64,000 nucleotides of DNA from Haloferula helveola (GCF_037076345.1 NZ_AP024702.1:3968001-4032000); one strand, 5' to 3'; numbered from the stretch's first letter, positions 36,315-46,293 are shown. Notes: generated from the sequence alone by a model not told the origin. A program made the numbers and translations.

Positions 36315-38996
36315 TCAGTATCCCTTGAGCCACTCGACAAGGTCCGCCACGTCTTGGGCGCTCAGTCCGAGTTGATCGGCGTTGAGCATCAGCGAGCGGT
36401 TCATGTGCTGGCGCGACTTGATCCGGTTCTTAGGCACCATCTGGGTCAGGCCGCCGGTTGCGGTGATGACCAAGGGGTTGCCGTCAGAAATCACCAGACC
36501 GTCGATCCACTTTCCGTCCTTGAGTTCGATCGCGGTTCCCTCGAAGCCATGGGCGATGTCGGCCGACGGATCGATGATCGCACGGATCGCCATCTGCTCA
36601 CCTTGACGTGAGACCCAACCCCGAAGGTCCGGTCCATAATGGGGCCCGAGGTCATTGACGTGGTGGCACATCGTGCACCGTGCGGCGAGGGTCTTGCCCC
36701 GTGCGGCGTCGCCTTTGAGTTTCATCACGTCCTGTTCCCCGAACTTGGTGCTGGCCGGCTTGCCCGGCATGATGACTTCGGTCAGCTCGACTTTGGAGGG
36801 GTCGTAGATGCCGGTCTCCTTGAGTTTCTTGTTCAGGTCGAACTTCGCCCAGTCGCCGGTGCCGCGCGTGAACAGCCAGCGCATCGCCTCGGGCTTGGAC
36901 GGGGAGTCTTCCGAAATCAGCGCGAAGAGGGCGTCCGGAGCGGCGGGGTCGTCGATGAAGGAAATCGATTCGACCGCGAAATCGCGCTGCTCCTTGGTCA
37001 GCGAATTGGCCGAGGCACGCTTCTTCAGCGCGTCGATCGCGGTGGTCGGCCAGAGACGCCAAGTCAGCTTGGCGAACTGGTCGTTCCACGTCAGCGGGTC
37101 GCCCGGTGACAGGGCGTCGCGCATGGCGTTCCACACGGCCGGCTCCTGATTCTCGGCGCCGAGGCCGATCGCCTCGAGGTAGTTCTTGTCCTTTCCGTCC
37201 CAGCCTTTCGCGACCTCGATCAGGACCGGAGCCGCCTTGTCGGCGGGAAGGCCGCGCATCGCCAGTGCCGCGTCGCGGCGGAGGGCGGGGGAGGGATCCT
37301 TGGCGAGCGTCTGGGCGATCGAGTAGACGTCCTTGCCCGCACGCTTCAGTGCCCGAAAGGCAACGAGGCGGGTGGACGCTTTGTCGGACTTCAGCAGTTC
37401 CTCACATTTCGCGGTTCCTCCGGCACCGAGGTAGGGCAACAGCCAGATGCCGCGGGCGGCGATCCACGGATCCGGGTCGCCGAGCAGCGCGGTGACCGCC
37501 GGCAGGGCTTCCGCGCCTTTCTTGCGGAGGGCGTCGAAGCCGGTCCAGCGGACGTTGGGGGCCGGGCTCCGAAGCGCGGCGATGGCGCCCTCGACAGTAG
37601 CGAGGTCGATCTTCGGGTTCACCGGTTTGAAACCCTTCGGAGCGATGCGGTAGATCGTGCCCGAGCAGGAGTCGTCGAGGTCGGCGTGCCCACCGACGCG
37701 GGGGTCGAACCAGTCGGTCACGTAGATCGCACCATCCGCTCCGACCGCCACATCGGACGGGCGGAAGAGCTTGGGATCGGTCGTACCCTCCTCGTTGCCT
37801 TTGGCACGACCGCCGCCGACGAAGTCCGAGCCGACGAACTTGCCGTCGAGGTTGGAGTTCATCCAGTTCTTGCGCTCCATCTTGTAGGCAGCGCCCTGAA
37901 CCTCGGGTTGGTAGCTGAAGATGACGTTACGACCGGCCTCGCAGCTGAGGAAGGTGCCGGCGGCATCCTTGCCCAGCGCTCCGTTCTCGTAGAACACGAC
38001 ACCCGTCGGGGAGCCGCCGCCGTAGATGTCGCCGACATCGAAGGTGCCGGGATCGTCCTGGCGCCAGTGGGCCCGTCCATGGTCCTGACCCGGGCGCTTG
38101 ACCGTGCGGTATGACTTTCCGCCGCGGGTGAAATACCCAGCAGACCCGAACTCAAGGACATACGAGTTCCGGCAGGCCGGCGGGTCGTCGTTGTCGTTCT
38201 GGAACAGCTCGCCGAAAGAGTTTACGGCGTGCTCGTAGGAGTTGCGGTAGCCATGCCCGATGATCTCGACCGCGGTGCCGTCGGGATTCATCCGTGCCGA
38301 GAAGCCCGAAGTCCACTTGAAGCCGTCGTCGCTGACCTTGCCCAACTCGCTGTGGCTCGGCACGAACCAGTCGCCTCCTCCGCCCCGGTAGTCGCCATAG
38401 CAGGTGAAGGTCTTGCCCGACTTGTCGGTGAAGATCGCGCCGCAATTGCCGTTGTTGAAGTACCACTTGCCGTCGGGCCCGCCGGTCACCGAGTGGAGCG
38501 AGTGGTCATGGTTGCGGGCATTGAATCCGGTGAGCAGGACCTCGCGTTTGTCGGTCGCCGGGTCGAATTTCAGGTCGCGGTTGACGTCGGTGTAGACGAT
38601 CAGGTCTGGCGGTTGGGAGACGACCACAACGTTGTCGAAGACCGCCACGCCCAGCGGTGCGACGAGGCCCTTTTCCTGAACGAAGGTGTGCGAGCTGTCG
38701 GCCTTGCCGTCGCCGTCGGTGTCCTGCAACACGGCAATCCGGTCGCCTCCCGGGCGACGGCCGTTGTGGCGCCGGTAGTTGACGCCCTCGGCGACCCAGA
38801 TCCGCCCTGCGGCGTCGATGTCGAGGTTGGTCGGATTGAAAAGATCGGGGGTCGACGCCCAAACGGTCACCTCAAGGCCGTCGGGAACCTGGAACGCTTG
38901 CGGGGCAACCTTTTCGGCGGGTTTCGGGGCTTGCCAGTCGGCGCCGGCGAGAGGGGTCGCGGTCGCGAGGCAGAGAATCAGGTGGCGTCGGTTCAT
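36315..38996 (-). CDS. PVC-type exported dehydrogenase with HEAT repeats and haem-binding CxxCH domain
   Basis: 893 residues with a signal peptide (MNRRHLILCLATATPLAGA). Residues about 30-430 form a six- or seven-bladed beta-propeller of the membrane-bound-dehydrogenase type (VPDGLEVTVWA, LDIDAAGRIWVAEGVNYR, DTDGDGKAD, GPDGKWYFNNGN). A HEAT-like helical region follows (about 470-690), then a cytochrome c domain with CTMCHH (about residue 778) and a downstream Met-containing segment near the end. This order is typical of the PVC-type haem-binding CxxCH proteins abundant in Planctomycetes and Verrucomicrobiota. It is probably periplasmic and involved in oxidising a sugar or organic substrate, but the substrate is unknown. 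Confidence 0.88.
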   Translation of the reverse strand: MNRRHLILCLATATPLAGADWQAPKPAEKVAPQAFQVPDGLEVTVWASTPDLFNPTNLDIDAAGRIWVAEGVNYRRHNGRRPGGDRIAVLQDTDGDGKADSSHTFVQEKGLVAPLGVAVFDNVVVVSQPPDLIVYTDVNRDLKFDPATDKREVLLTGFNARNHDHSLHSVTGGPDGKWYFNNGNCGAIFTDKSGKTFTCYGDYRGGGGDWFVPSHSELGKVSDDGFKWTSGFSARMNPDGTAVEIIGHGYRNSYEHAVNSFGELFQNDNDDPPACRNSYVLEFGSAGYFTRGGKSYRTVKRPGQDHGRAHWRQDDPGTFDVGDIYGGGSPTGVVFYENGALGKDAAGTFLSCEAGRNVIFSYQPEVQGAAYKMERKNWMNSNLDGKFVGSDFVGGGRAKGNEEGTTDPKLFRPSDVAVGADGAIYVTDWFDPRVGGHADLDDSCSGTIYRIAPKGFKPVNPKIDLATVEGAIAALRSPAPNVRWTGFDALRKKGAEALPAVTALLGDPDPWIAARGIWLLPYLGAGGTAKCEELLKSDKASTRLVAFRALKRAGKDVYSIAQTLAKDPSPALRRDAALAMRGLPADKAAPVLIEVAKGWDGKDKNYLEAIGLGAENQEPAVWNAMRDALSPGDPLTWNDQFAKLTWRLWPTTAIDALKKRASANSLTKEQRDFAVESISFIDDPAAPDALFALISEDSPSKPEAMRWLFTRGTGDWAKFDLNKKLKETGIYDPSKVELTEVIMPGKPASTKFGEQDVMKLKGDAARGKTLAARCTMCHHVNDLGPHYGPDLRGWVSRQGEQMAIRAIIDPSADIAHGFEGTAIELKDGKWIDGLVISDGNPLVITATGGLTQMVPKNRIKSRQHMNRSLMLNADQLGLSAQDVADLVEWLKGY

Positions 38997-39140
38997 GTTG
39001 GAAAGAAATGCTACGGGGCCGGGGGGGTGTTCCTTGCCCCGCTGACGTGAAAGATCAACGCCGGAGCCTTGGCGAGTTTGTCAACCGGAGGGCGACTGCC
39101 GGGGCTTGCGGGAGTCGGGAGCGCTGTCTTAATCGCGGGC

Positions 39141-40508
39141 ATGCGAACATTGATCCGTGATCTGCTGGGTGCCACCGAGGCGTCCGACTCGATCGTTGCC
39201 GGCGGCTGGGTGCGGACCCGCCGTGACTCCAAGGCCTTTTCCTTCCTCGAAATCAATGACGGCTCGTGCCTCGGGAACTTGCAGGTGATCGTCGACCATG
39301 GGATTCCCGGATCCGACGACCTCCACGACATGACCACGGGCGCCTCGGTGCAGGTGGAGGGTCGACTGGTGGCGTCCCAAGGCGGGAACCAAGCGTGGGA
39401 GGTGCAGGCGACGTCGGTTCGGCTGCTCGGCAAGGCGCCTGAGGACTTTCCACTCCAGAAAAAGGGGCACTCGCCCGAGTTCCTGCGTTCAATCGCCCAT
39501 TTGCGGCCGCGGACGAACCTCTACGGTGCGATGTTCCGGATCCGCAGCCGGATGAGTTTCGCGGTGCACCGCTTTTTCCAGGAACGCGCTTTCCACTACA
39601 TTCACACGCCCATCATCACCGCCAGCGACTGCGAGGGGGCAGGGGAGATGTTCCGGGTGACCACGCTCGATCCGACCTCCGGAAAGAAGCAGGACTACAG
39701 CGGAGACTTTTTCGAGAAAGCCACCCACCTGACGGTTTCGGGGCAACTCGAGGGCGAGACCTTTGCCTGCGCGCTGGGCCAGATCTACACCTTCGGCCCC
39801 ACGTTCCGCGCCGAGAATTCCAACACCTCGAGGCACGCCGCCGAGTTCTGGATGATCGAGCCCGAGATGGCGTTCTGCGATCTCGAGGGCGACATGGATC
39901 TGGCGGAGGAAATGGTGAAGTATCTGGTCGCCGAGGCGTTGGAGAATCAGGATGGGGACCTATCGATCTTCGAGAAGTTCATCGATAAGGGCCTCCGGCA
40001 GAGGCTCGAGTTCGTCGCCGCGAATCCGTTTGAGCGGATTTCCTACACCGATGCGGTGGAGATTCTCCAGAAATCGGGCAGGGAGTTCGAGTATCCGGTG
40101 GAATACGGGCACAACCTGCAGAGCGAGCACGAGCGCTGGCTGACCGAGGAGCACTTCAAGCGGCCGGTGACGGTTTTCAACTACCCGAAGGAGATCAAGC
40201 CCTTCTACATGAGGCTGAACGACGATGACCGGACGGTAACCGCGATGGACCTGCTGGTGCCCGGAATCGGCGAGATCGTCGGCGGTAGCCAGCGGGAGGA
40301 GCGGTTGGACGTCTTGCAGGCCAATATGGAGCGTCACGAGCTGTCGCTCGAGGATTACGGTTGGTATGTCGATACCCGGCGTTTCGGCACCGTGCCCCAC
40401 GCCGGATTCGGGATGGGTTTCGAGCGCCTGCTGATGTTCGTGACGGGCATGCAGAACATCCGGGACGTGATCCCCTTCGCCCGGACCCCCGGTCACTGCG
40501 AATTCTGA
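39141..40508 (+). CDS. asnS: Asparaginyl-tRNA synthetase
   Basis: 455 residues from the ATG at 39141; the open frame begins at 39069 but this start gives the normal N-terminus ([10 protein letters not shown]). It has an OB-fold anticodon-binding domain ([13 protein letters not shown], about residues 15-115), then a class II catalytic core: motif 2 around [21 protein letters not shown] and motif 3 [25 protein letters not shown]. AsnS charges tRNA-Asn; these motifs and the overall length fit AsnS rather than AspS. No asparagine-metabolism gene is adjacent; the oxidoreductase gene starts 50 bp downstream. Confidence 0.94.
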   Translation: MRTLIRDLLGATEASDSIVAGGWVRTRRDSKAFSFLEINDGSCLGNLQVIVDHGIPGSDDLHDMTTGASVQVEGRLVASQGGNQAWEVQATSVRLLGKAPEDFPLQKKGHSPEFLRSIAHLRPRTNLYGAMFRIRSRMSFAVHRFFQERAFHYIHTPIITASDCEGAGEMFRVTTLDPTSGKKQDYSGDFFEKATHLTVSGQLEGETFACALGQIYTFGPTFRAENSNTSRHAAEFWMIEPEMAFCDLEGDMDLAEEMVKYLVAEALENQDGDLSIFEKFIDKGLRQRLEFVAANPFERISYTDAVEILQKSGREFEYPVEYGHNLQSEHERWLTEEHFKRPVTVFNYPKEIKPFYMRLNDDDRTVTAMDLLVPGIGEIVGGSQREERLDVLQANMERHELSLEDYGWYVDTRRFGTVPHAGFGMGFERLLMFVTGMQNIRDVIPFARTPGHCEF

Positions 40509-40558
40509 GCATTTCAGGATGGAAGGATGCCCCGCTCCAAGGCGTAGTGGGCTCATCC

Positions 40559-41848
40559 ATGAATCAAGAGTCCACATCTCCCGACCGTCGTACCTTCCTC
40601 AAGACCGGCTCGCTGGTGGCAGCAGCCTCGTCGGTGCCTTCCCTTCTCCACGCCCAGGCCGGGGGTGGTGACGAGATCAAGATCGCGCTGGTTGGCTGCG
40701 GTGGGCGCGGAACCGGTGCTGCGGCCCAGTCGCTGAATGTTCCCGGAACCCGACTGGTGGCTCTGGCGGACGCCTTTCCTGACAATGCGGATAGCGCCCA
40801 TGACCGCCTCAAGGGGCAGTTCAAGGACCGCGTCGATGTCCCGACGAGTCGGAGGTTCTCCGGATTCGATGCCTACAAGCAGGCCATCGATGCCGCGGAT
40901 GTGGTGCTGCTTTGCACGCCCCCCGGGTTCCGCCCGACCCACTTCGAATACGCGGTCGCACAGGGGAAGCACGTCTTTATGGAAAAGCCGGTGGCGGTCG
41001 ACGGTCCCGGCATTCGTAAGGTGATCGAAGCTGCGAAGGAGGCGGACCGCAAGAAGCTCAGCGTCGTGTGCGGACTGCAGCGCCGCTATCAGAAGAGCTA
41101 TCTCGCGACGCTTGAGCAGATCAAGGAAGGCAAGATTGGGGACTTCGTGTCCTCCCAAGTCTACTGGGTCAGCGGCGGCGTATGGGTGCGGGATCGTAAG
41201 CCGAACATGACCGAGATGGAGTATCAGATGCGCAACTGGTACTACTTCAACTGGATCTGCGGTGACCACATCGCCGAGCAACACATTCACAACATCGACG
41301 TCAGCAACTGGTTCAAGGGCGAGCACCCGGTCAAGGCGGTCGGGATGGGAGGTCGCTCGCAGCGCGTGGGTCCCGAGTTTGGTGAGATCTTCGACCACCA
41401 CTACGTCGAGTTCGTTTACAAGGACGGCACTGTGATGAACTCGCAGTGCCGCCACTGGCGCAATGCCTGGTCGCGGGTGAGCGAGATCGTTGCCGGCAGC
41501 GAGGGCACCGCCTACCCGGGTATGATCAAGGACCGGAAGGGCAAGATCATCTGGCGCTTCAAGGGACCGGACAACCAGCCGTATCAGGAAGAGCACAATG
41601 TGCTGTATGACCGGATCCGGTCCGGTAATCCGATCAACAACGCCCTCTACACCGCCGAAGCTACGCTCACGACCATCCTCGGCCGCATGGCAACCTACTC
41701 CGGCCAGGAAGTCACGTGGGAGCAGGCGCTGAATTCCGATGTCGACACGATGCCGACCACGCTCGCTTGGGATGCGGATCCGGGTCCGAAGCCGGGGCCG
41801 GACGGCCTCTACCCGTGCCCCGTGCCCGGGAAAGGGAAGTACTTCTAA
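40559..41848 (+). CDS. Tat-exported Gfo/Idh/MocA-family oxidoreductase
   Basis: 429 residues from the ATG at 40559, chosen because a twin-arginine signal begins there (DRRTFLKTGSLVAAASS, cleavage near LHAQA). It carries the Rossmann motif VGCGGRGTG, then VLLCTPPGFR and GKHVFMEKPVAVDG, the dinucleotide-binding layout of the family, and the C-terminal substrate-binding sheet. Members oxidise, reduce or isomerise sugars and inositols with NAD(P). Export by Tat is common for this family in Planctomycetes and Verrucomicrobiota and points to a periplasmic sugar step. Substrate unknown. Confidence 0.9.
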   Translation: MNQESTSPDRRTFLKTGSLVAAASSVPSLLHAQAGGGDEIKIALVGCGGRGTGAAAQSLNVPGTRLVALADAFPDNADSAHDRLKGQFKDRVDVPTSRRFSGFDAYKQAIDAADVVLLCTPPGFRPTHFEYAVAQGKHVFMEKPVAVDGPGIRKVIEAAKEADRKKLSVVCGLQRRYQKSYLATLEQIKEGKIGDFVSSQVYWVSGGVWVRDRKPNMTEMEYQMRNWYYFNWICGDHIAEQHIHNIDVSNWFKGEHPVKAVGMGGRSQRVGPEFGEIFDHHYVEFVYKDGTVMNSQCRHWRNAWSRVSEIVAGSEGTAYPGMIKDRKGKIIWRFKGPDNQPYQEEHNVLYDRIRSGNPINNALYTAEATLTTILGRMATYSGQEVTWEQALNSDVDTMPTTLAWDADPGPKPGPDGLYPCPVPGKGKYF

Positions 41849-42606
41849 GGTTCCTCTGGCGCCGCTTCCGTCGGGAAGACCGGGAAGCGGCAGCCGGGAT
41901 TCAGTTCCTCGGGCGCGATGATCGTGAACCGATGGTTGGTGCCGACTTGGTATTCGCCAGTCGCGATTGGAACCACCGTGAGCTGAACTAGCGGCGAATC
42001 GCCACTGGTGTCACGGTCGACGTGTAGGAGCATCGCGCAGTTGGGCACCTTGGCGACATGGAGGGTGTCGCCGGGCTGGAACCAATCGGCCGCGACCGAG
42101 TTCCGGGTAGGGAACAGGTAGTCAAGCGTCACCGGCCAAGGGGCGGCCTCGGTGAACTCGTCCGGCCGGACCATGGCCCGGGCGCGAACCGCGAATCCGT
42201 CTGAGAAGAGATCTCCTTCATCCAATCGCCGGACGTGGGTGACCTTGAAATCGCCCTCCACATACTGGATCAGGCCCAGCTCTCCCAAGCTGGTGAGATA
42301 ATTTCGCATCAGGGCCCGGTTCAGGCGGGCGGTCGAGGCTTCGTCGAGGTCGGCATACCGACGATAGAGGGCCCGGGGATCGGCGGCCTCTCCCGGAGGC
42401 GCTTCCTGGAGGTCGAAACCCACGCCGGGACTCTGCCGGCCGAGCTTCTTGAGAATCTCGTAGTTCTTCGGGATTTCCGGGTGTCCGAAGACATGGAGGC
42501 AAAGGACCCAGCTCAGCACGGCCAGGCAGGCTGCGATCACATTGGCCAGCGTCCACCAATAGAAGTGGGGCTTTCGCCAGCGGCGGGGTTCGGACTTCGA
42601 GGCCAT
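41845..42606 (-). CDS. Single-pass membrane protein of unknown function
   Basis: 253 residues from the ATG at 42606. A basic N-terminus (MASKSEPRRWRKPHF) is followed by one membrane helix (about 18-40) and a large soluble domain (about 60-250) with mixed alpha/beta content; a beta-rich segment near the C-terminus reads VAKVPNCAMLLHVDRD. No known domain recognised. It starts 5 bp after the stop of the HesB/IscA gene and is probably co-transcribed with it. Its stop overlaps the convergent oxidoreductase stop by four bases. Confidence 0.7.
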   Translation of the reverse strand: MASKSEPRRWRKPHFYWWTLANVIAACLAVLSWVLCLHVFGHPEIPKNYEILKKLGRQSPGVGFDLQEAPPGEAADPRALYRRYADLDEASTARLNRALMRNYLTSLGELGLIQYVEGDFKVTHVRRLDEGDLFSDGFAVRARAMVRPDEFTEAAPWPVTLDYLFPTRNSVAADWFQPGDTLHVAKVPNCAMLLHVDRDTSGDSPLVQLTVVPIATGEYQVGTNHRFTIIAPEELNPGCRFPVFPTEAAPEEP

Positions 42607-42611
42607 CTGGT

Positions 42612-42983
42612 TCAGTTCCCGCACTCCTCGATCTCCGAGGGATCGAGCGGGGGCTCTCCTGCATCTTCGAAGGAGGTTCCGCAGCCGCAGGAACGGGCTG
42701 CCCGCGGGTTGTTGATTCGGAACCCGGCGTCGGAGAGGGAGTCGACGTAGTCAACCTCGCAACCATCAAGTCGGTCCACACTGTCGGCCGCCACGATCAC
42801 TCGTCCGCCTTCGAACTCGGATATCCGGTCACCGTCCTCGGCTTCACCGATTCCCATCTCATACTGCCAGCCGGCGCATCCGCCCTTGCGGACCGCGAGG
42901 CGCAATCCCTCGTCGGGCCCCGCACCCTTGCTTTCAAGGAGCTGACGGAGTGCTTTGGCGGCTGGATCGCTGATGCGGATCAT
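42612..42983 (-). CDS. HesB/IscA-family Fe-S cluster assembly protein
   Basis: 123 residues. It has the A-type carrier pattern of three cysteines: VRKGGCAGWQY (Cys about 36) and the C-terminal SCGCGTSF pair (about 98-101). The family transfers iron-sulfur clusters to apo-proteins. A short acidic tail (DAGEPPLDPSEIEECGN) extends beyond the usual end. It is divergent from mutL (95 bp) and probably in an operon with the downstream membrane-protein gene. No isc or suf genes are visible in the window, so I do not choose between IscA, SufA and ErpA. Confidence 0.9.
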   Translation of the reverse strand: MIRISDPAAKALRQLLESKGAGPDEGLRLAVRKGGCAGWQYEMGIGEAEDGDRISEFEGGRVIVAADSVDRLDGCEVDYVDSLSDAGFRINNPRAARSCGCGTSFEDAGEPPLDPSEIEECGN

Positions 42984-43078
42984 GTCGCGACACTGATACG
43001 GGGGGAGGGGGCGGGTGCGAGGAAAAATTCGCCGCTTTGGCGCTTGGGGTCGGGGCGGGCGAGGCTTTAATCGGGTCC

Positions 43079-44785
43079 GTGCCCAGCATCCGCATTCTTC
43101 CCGACATTCTGGCGAGCCAGGTGGCTGCGGGCGAGGTGGTGGAGCGGCCGGCCAGCGTGATCAAGGAGCTGGTCGAGAACAGCCTCGATGCCGGCGCCGG
43201 GGAGGTCTTGGTCGAGATCCGGAAGGGAGGCGTCGCGCTGATGCGGGTCACCGATGACGGCTGCGGGATGGCGAAGGAGGACGCGCTTCTGTGTCTCGAG
43301 CGGCATGCCACCAGCAAGCTGACGGATGAGGCAGGCCTCCATCAGGTCCGGACCTTGGGATTCCGGGGCGAGGCGGTGCCCAGCATCGCCAGCGTGTCGA
43401 GGTTTCGTCTGGTCACGCGGCCCGCGTCCGAAATCGCCGGAACCGAAATTCGCGTCGAGGGAGGAGCGGTGCGGGACGTACGCGACGCTGGCTGCGCGCC
43501 CGGTTCGTCGTTCGAAGTGCGCGATCTGTTTTTCAACGTGCCCGCGCGGCGAAAGTTCCTCCGGACGGAAACCACCGAGTCGGCCCACATCGAGCACCAG
43601 TTGCGCCTGCATGCTCTCGCCGCGGACGGAGTTCGCTTCCGGTTCCGCAAGGACGAACGGGATGTGTTCGAGATGGCTGCCGGGATGTCGCGACAGGATC
43701 GCGTCCGGTGGATGCTTGGCACCGAGTTGGGCAAGCAGCTCGTACCGCTGCCCGAAGTCGAGGGAAGGGGGTTGAAAGTGTCCGGTTTCGTTCTTCCGTC
43801 GCTTCACGCACGGAAAGGCAGGCGACATCAATGCGTGTTTCTCAACGGGCGACCGGTGGAGGATGCGGTCATTTCCCGAGGACTGGTCGAGGGATTCCGT
43901 GGTGGACTGCCCGACGGCCTGCACCCTGCCGCTTGGCTTTGGATCGAAATGGATCCGCAGCTGGTTGATGTGAATGTCCACCCGGCCAAGCGTGAGATTC
44001 GCCTGCATCGCCCCCACGATCTGCGGGAAGCGGTAGCAGAGGCGGTGAGAGAGAGTCTGGCCCCCCCCGTTCGACAAGGTGTCACCCCTCGGCCCTCCGC
44101 GGTCGCGGTGTCCTCGATCCCGTCACCTGTCCCGGCCGCCCGGAGTCTGCCTCCGGTCGCGATCGAGCGAGTCCTGCCGCTTGAGGTGTCGGAGGCACCC
44201 GAACCGGAGAATCCTGCACCCTCTTTCCGGATGATCGGTGAGTTGCTGGGCCGCTACGCCCTTTTGGAGTCGGAGGACGGCCTCGTGATTTTCGATCCCC
44301 GGGCGGCCCGTGAGAGGATTCTGTACGAACGGTGGCTGGGGCCGGTGGATGCTTCCCAGTCATTGGAAACCCAGACGCTTCTGGTGCCGCGGGTCATGGA
44401 GCCGGGTCCGCGGGAGGCGGAGTTGCTGCTGCGCCACAAGGAAGTCTTTGAAGAAGCGGGCTTCGAACTCGAGGATTTCGGCGGAGGAAGTATACGGATT
44501 GGCTCAGTTCCGGCATTCTTGGGGGCGGATCATGTTGAGCAGCTCTTGCTTAAAGTGGTCGAGGATTTGGCCGACGGCGGCACCGCATCATCTCGATTTG
44601 CCTTGGAAAGCCTCGCCAAGGTTCTGGCGCGCCAGGCCGCGATCCGCGAGAATCCCGGTCCTACGGAATCCCGTGCCCTGCTTCGGCAGCTATTTGCCTG
44701 CGAACTGCCGTACTGCGCAGCGGATGGGCGCCCGACACTCACCGAGATCTCTCTGAGCGAGCTCGAGAGACGCTTCGGAGCGTAA
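43079..44785 (+). CDS. mutL: DNA mismatch repair endonuclease-type protein MutL
   Basis: 568 residues from the GTG at 43079; the encoded start VPSIRILPDILASQVAAGEV is the classic MutL N-terminus, so the frame's earlier ATG at 43037 is rejected. GHKL ATPase motifs are present: ENSLDAGA, DDGCGM, RHATSKL, TLGFRGEAVPSIASV. The transducer domain carries NGRPVED and VNVHPAKREIR. The C-terminal dimerisation domain ends with CAADGRPTLTEISLSEL, but I see no DQHA...E endonuclease motif; the site reads DPRAARERILYE, as in E. coli-like MutL. MutL links mismatch recognition by MutS to strand excision. Confidence 0.94.
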   Translation: MPSIRILPDILASQVAAGEVVERPASVIKELVENSLDAGAGEVLVEIRKGGVALMRVTDDGCGMAKEDALLCLERHATSKLTDEAGLHQVRTLGFRGEAVPSIASVSRFRLVTRPASEIAGTEIRVEGGAVRDVRDAGCAPGSSFEVRDLFFNVPARRKFLRTETTESAHIEHQLRLHALAADGVRFRFRKDERDVFEMAAGMSRQDRVRWMLGTELGKQLVPLPEVEGRGLKVSGFVLPSLHARKGRRHQCVFLNGRPVEDAVISRGLVEGFRGGLPDGLHPAAWLWIEMDPQLVDVNVHPAKREIRLHRPHDLREAVAEAVRESLAPPVRQGVTPRPSAVAVSSIPSPVPAARSLPPVAIERVLPLEVSEAPEPENPAPSFRMIGELLGRYALLESEDGLVIFDPRAARERILYERWLGPVDASQSLETQTLLVPRVMEPGPREAELLLRHKEVFEEAGFELEDFGGGSIRIGSVPAFLGADHVEQLLLKVVEDLADGGTASSRFALESLAKVLARQAAIRENPGPTESRALLRQLFACELPYCAADGRPTLTEISLSELERRFGA

Positions 44786-45161
44786 ATCCGGACAGCACCT
44801 CCGGTGGGTAACCGCCACCCGTCGATGTTTTGGCTAAATTGACCATTTGGGAGTCTTTTTGTTCAAACTTTATAAAAATTCCCTTGAGATATGAGGATTG
44901 GATTGGTTCTATGTCCTCCGTTCACCCCGGTCAGCCGTGCTCTTCGGATTTCGCCCCCGACTTCCTCTGTGCGACTCGTCAGGGTGTTCAGGACAGGGTT
45001 CAAATCCTTGCGCCAATCGTCCCGGGGCCCGTCTGATCTGTCGTGAGAACTTGGGGGAGAACCCGGCAGCTCGGTCTGTTTGGCTCCGGGGCGACCCCTT
45101 AGACAGGTAACTGTTCAAGGCGTTCAAAAATTAATCAGAAATTTCTTGTTTAGATTTCTGA
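44786..45161. other. Non-coding AT-richer leader before the pseudopilin region
   Basis: Nothing coding is supported in this 376-bp stretch. It is AT-richer than its neighbours around 44825-44895. A weak promoter-like pair exists at TTGAGA (44884) and TTCTAT (44907) with 17-bp spacing. Small hairpins occur near 45070-45115 (GGGG-cga-CCCC inside CTGT...ACAG). The next gene's start is uncertain. Confidence 0.35.
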
Positions 45162-45218
45162 ATGAAACATACTCGATCACGTAAGTTTCAAAACTTCGTC
45201 TTTCCGCTTCTGCTGTGA
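45162..45218 (+). CDS. Short 18-codon ORF overlapping the next gene by GTGA
   Basis: ATG at 45162 opens an 18-residue frame (MKHTRSRKFQNFVFPLLL) that looks like the basic and hydrophobic start of a signal peptide. It ends in TGA at 45216-45218, overlapping the GTG start of the next gene. This could be a translationally coupled leader, or the true start of the next protein separated from it by a frameshift. I cannot tell which. Confidence 0.3.
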   Translation: MKHTRSRKFQNFVFPLLL

Positions 45219-46003
45219 ATGCCTCCTCCAAGATTGCTAGCCTCGCTCTCGCTCTGCTCATTGCGGAGCTTGATGCGGCGTCGCGGCTGGCTGATCGGGT
45301 TCAAGCTGCGCACACCGCCCTGCTTGAAGATCGGAGGGAAGCACTGCCTTCTTTGAGTGATCCCTTCGGTGTTCCGGCTCCCGCCCGGGTGGTTCTTGAA
45401 CACTCCAACGAGCGGTTTCGCCAGGTCGGCGCTTGGCGCGGCAACGTGGTCGCCACCGTCTTCTGGATCGGGGAAGAGCCGACGGTCAACAATCCCACGC
45501 CGAACCACGCGAGCGCCTGGGATCCGAATTGGGAGGCGAACTTCGGTGGTTACGACGATCCCCAGCGGCGCAACGGCCTCTTGCCGGCCGGTTTTGTTCC
45601 GAGGCTGAACCCTTTCTACATCGCCCTGCCCTACAACGACATCGGCTCCGACTGGCGCCATCGTCCCGAGGCCTCGGAAGTGATTCCTTGGTTCTGGCGC
45701 GACTATCGCGGCGAAGGCATTTCGGTTTGCAAGGGCCGCTGGATCGCGGTCCATCTCGACGGCAAGGTTTGCTACGCCCAATGGGAGGACGTCGGTCCGT
45801 TCCAAACCGACCACTGGCAGTATGTTTTCAACGGCGAGGAGCCGCGCGACAACCGTAATGGGGGAGCTGGCATCGATATCAGCCCTGCGGTGCGCGACTA
45901 CCTCGGAGTCCGGAGCGGCGAGCGCGTGCAATGGCGCTTCGTCGAAGCCCGCGACGTTCCACCCGGTCCTTGGAAAACTTGGACCGCCGCCCCGTCCCGT
46001 TGA
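45215..46003 (+). CDS. Exported double-psi-barrel-like (RlpA/3D-like) protein of unknown function
   Basis: 262 residues from the GTG at 45215; no Shine-Dalgarno is visible and the N-terminus is weak. The segment SLALALLIAEL may be part of a signal, see the short ORF just upstream. The conserved body runs from about residue 70: WIGEEPTVNNPTPNHASAWD, FGGYDDPQRRNGLLPAGFVPRLNPFYIALPYNDI, VCKGRWIAVHLDGKVCYAQWEDVGPF, AGIDISPAVRDYLGV, WRFV...VPPGPW. The pattern suggests a double-psi beta-barrel related to RlpA/3D domains, enzymes or binders acting on cell wall. First gene of a run of four exported proteins leading into the pseudopilin cassettes. Confidence 0.65.
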   Translation: MNASSKIASLALALLIAELDAASRLADRVQAAHTALLEDRREALPSLSDPFGVPAPARVVLEHSNERFRQVGAWRGNVVATVFWIGEEPTVNNPTPNHASAWDPNWEANFGGYDDPQRRNGLLPAGFVPRLNPFYIALPYNDIGSDWRHRPEASEVIPWFWRDYRGEGISVCKGRWIAVHLDGKVCYAQWEDVGPFQTDHWQYVFNGEEPRDNRNGGAGIDISPAVRDYLGVRSGERVQWRFVEARDVPPGPWKTWTAAPSR

Positions 46004-46293
46004 TTCGATTGCACCCACCTCACCCTGCTGTTCAACACCCGTCCCTTACTACGAAAACGACACTGATTTCCTAGTCCCACACCCAGCGAAGTTGTCCGGA
46101 GTGCCACCGTCCCAAGTGGTGTTCCGGCGGCCCGGAGAGGGGTTCTGTCCCGAACCGGCATGGCGACCTCCACAGCCAGGAACCACCATGCCTTTTACCC
46201 CTCCGGGCCGTCTTCCCGGGCGATCCGTCCCGATCGCCCGATCCGCGAAGCGACCGCGCTCTTTCAAGTCCCACACCCACACCCAAATCAGCC
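46004..46293. other. Intergenic stretch, 290 bp
   Basis: No gene is supported here. Two copies of a CCCACACCCA motif lie near 46076 and 46270. No terminator is evident. Confidence 0.4.

Noticed and set aside
44893-45020. tRNA-like remnant (GATTGG...CCAATC arms and a GGTTCAAATCC T-loop-like sequence)
   Set aside because: No TAGCTCAG-type D-arm, no proper anticodon stem, and the 3' end is not CCA-like; chance similarity or a remnant at best.
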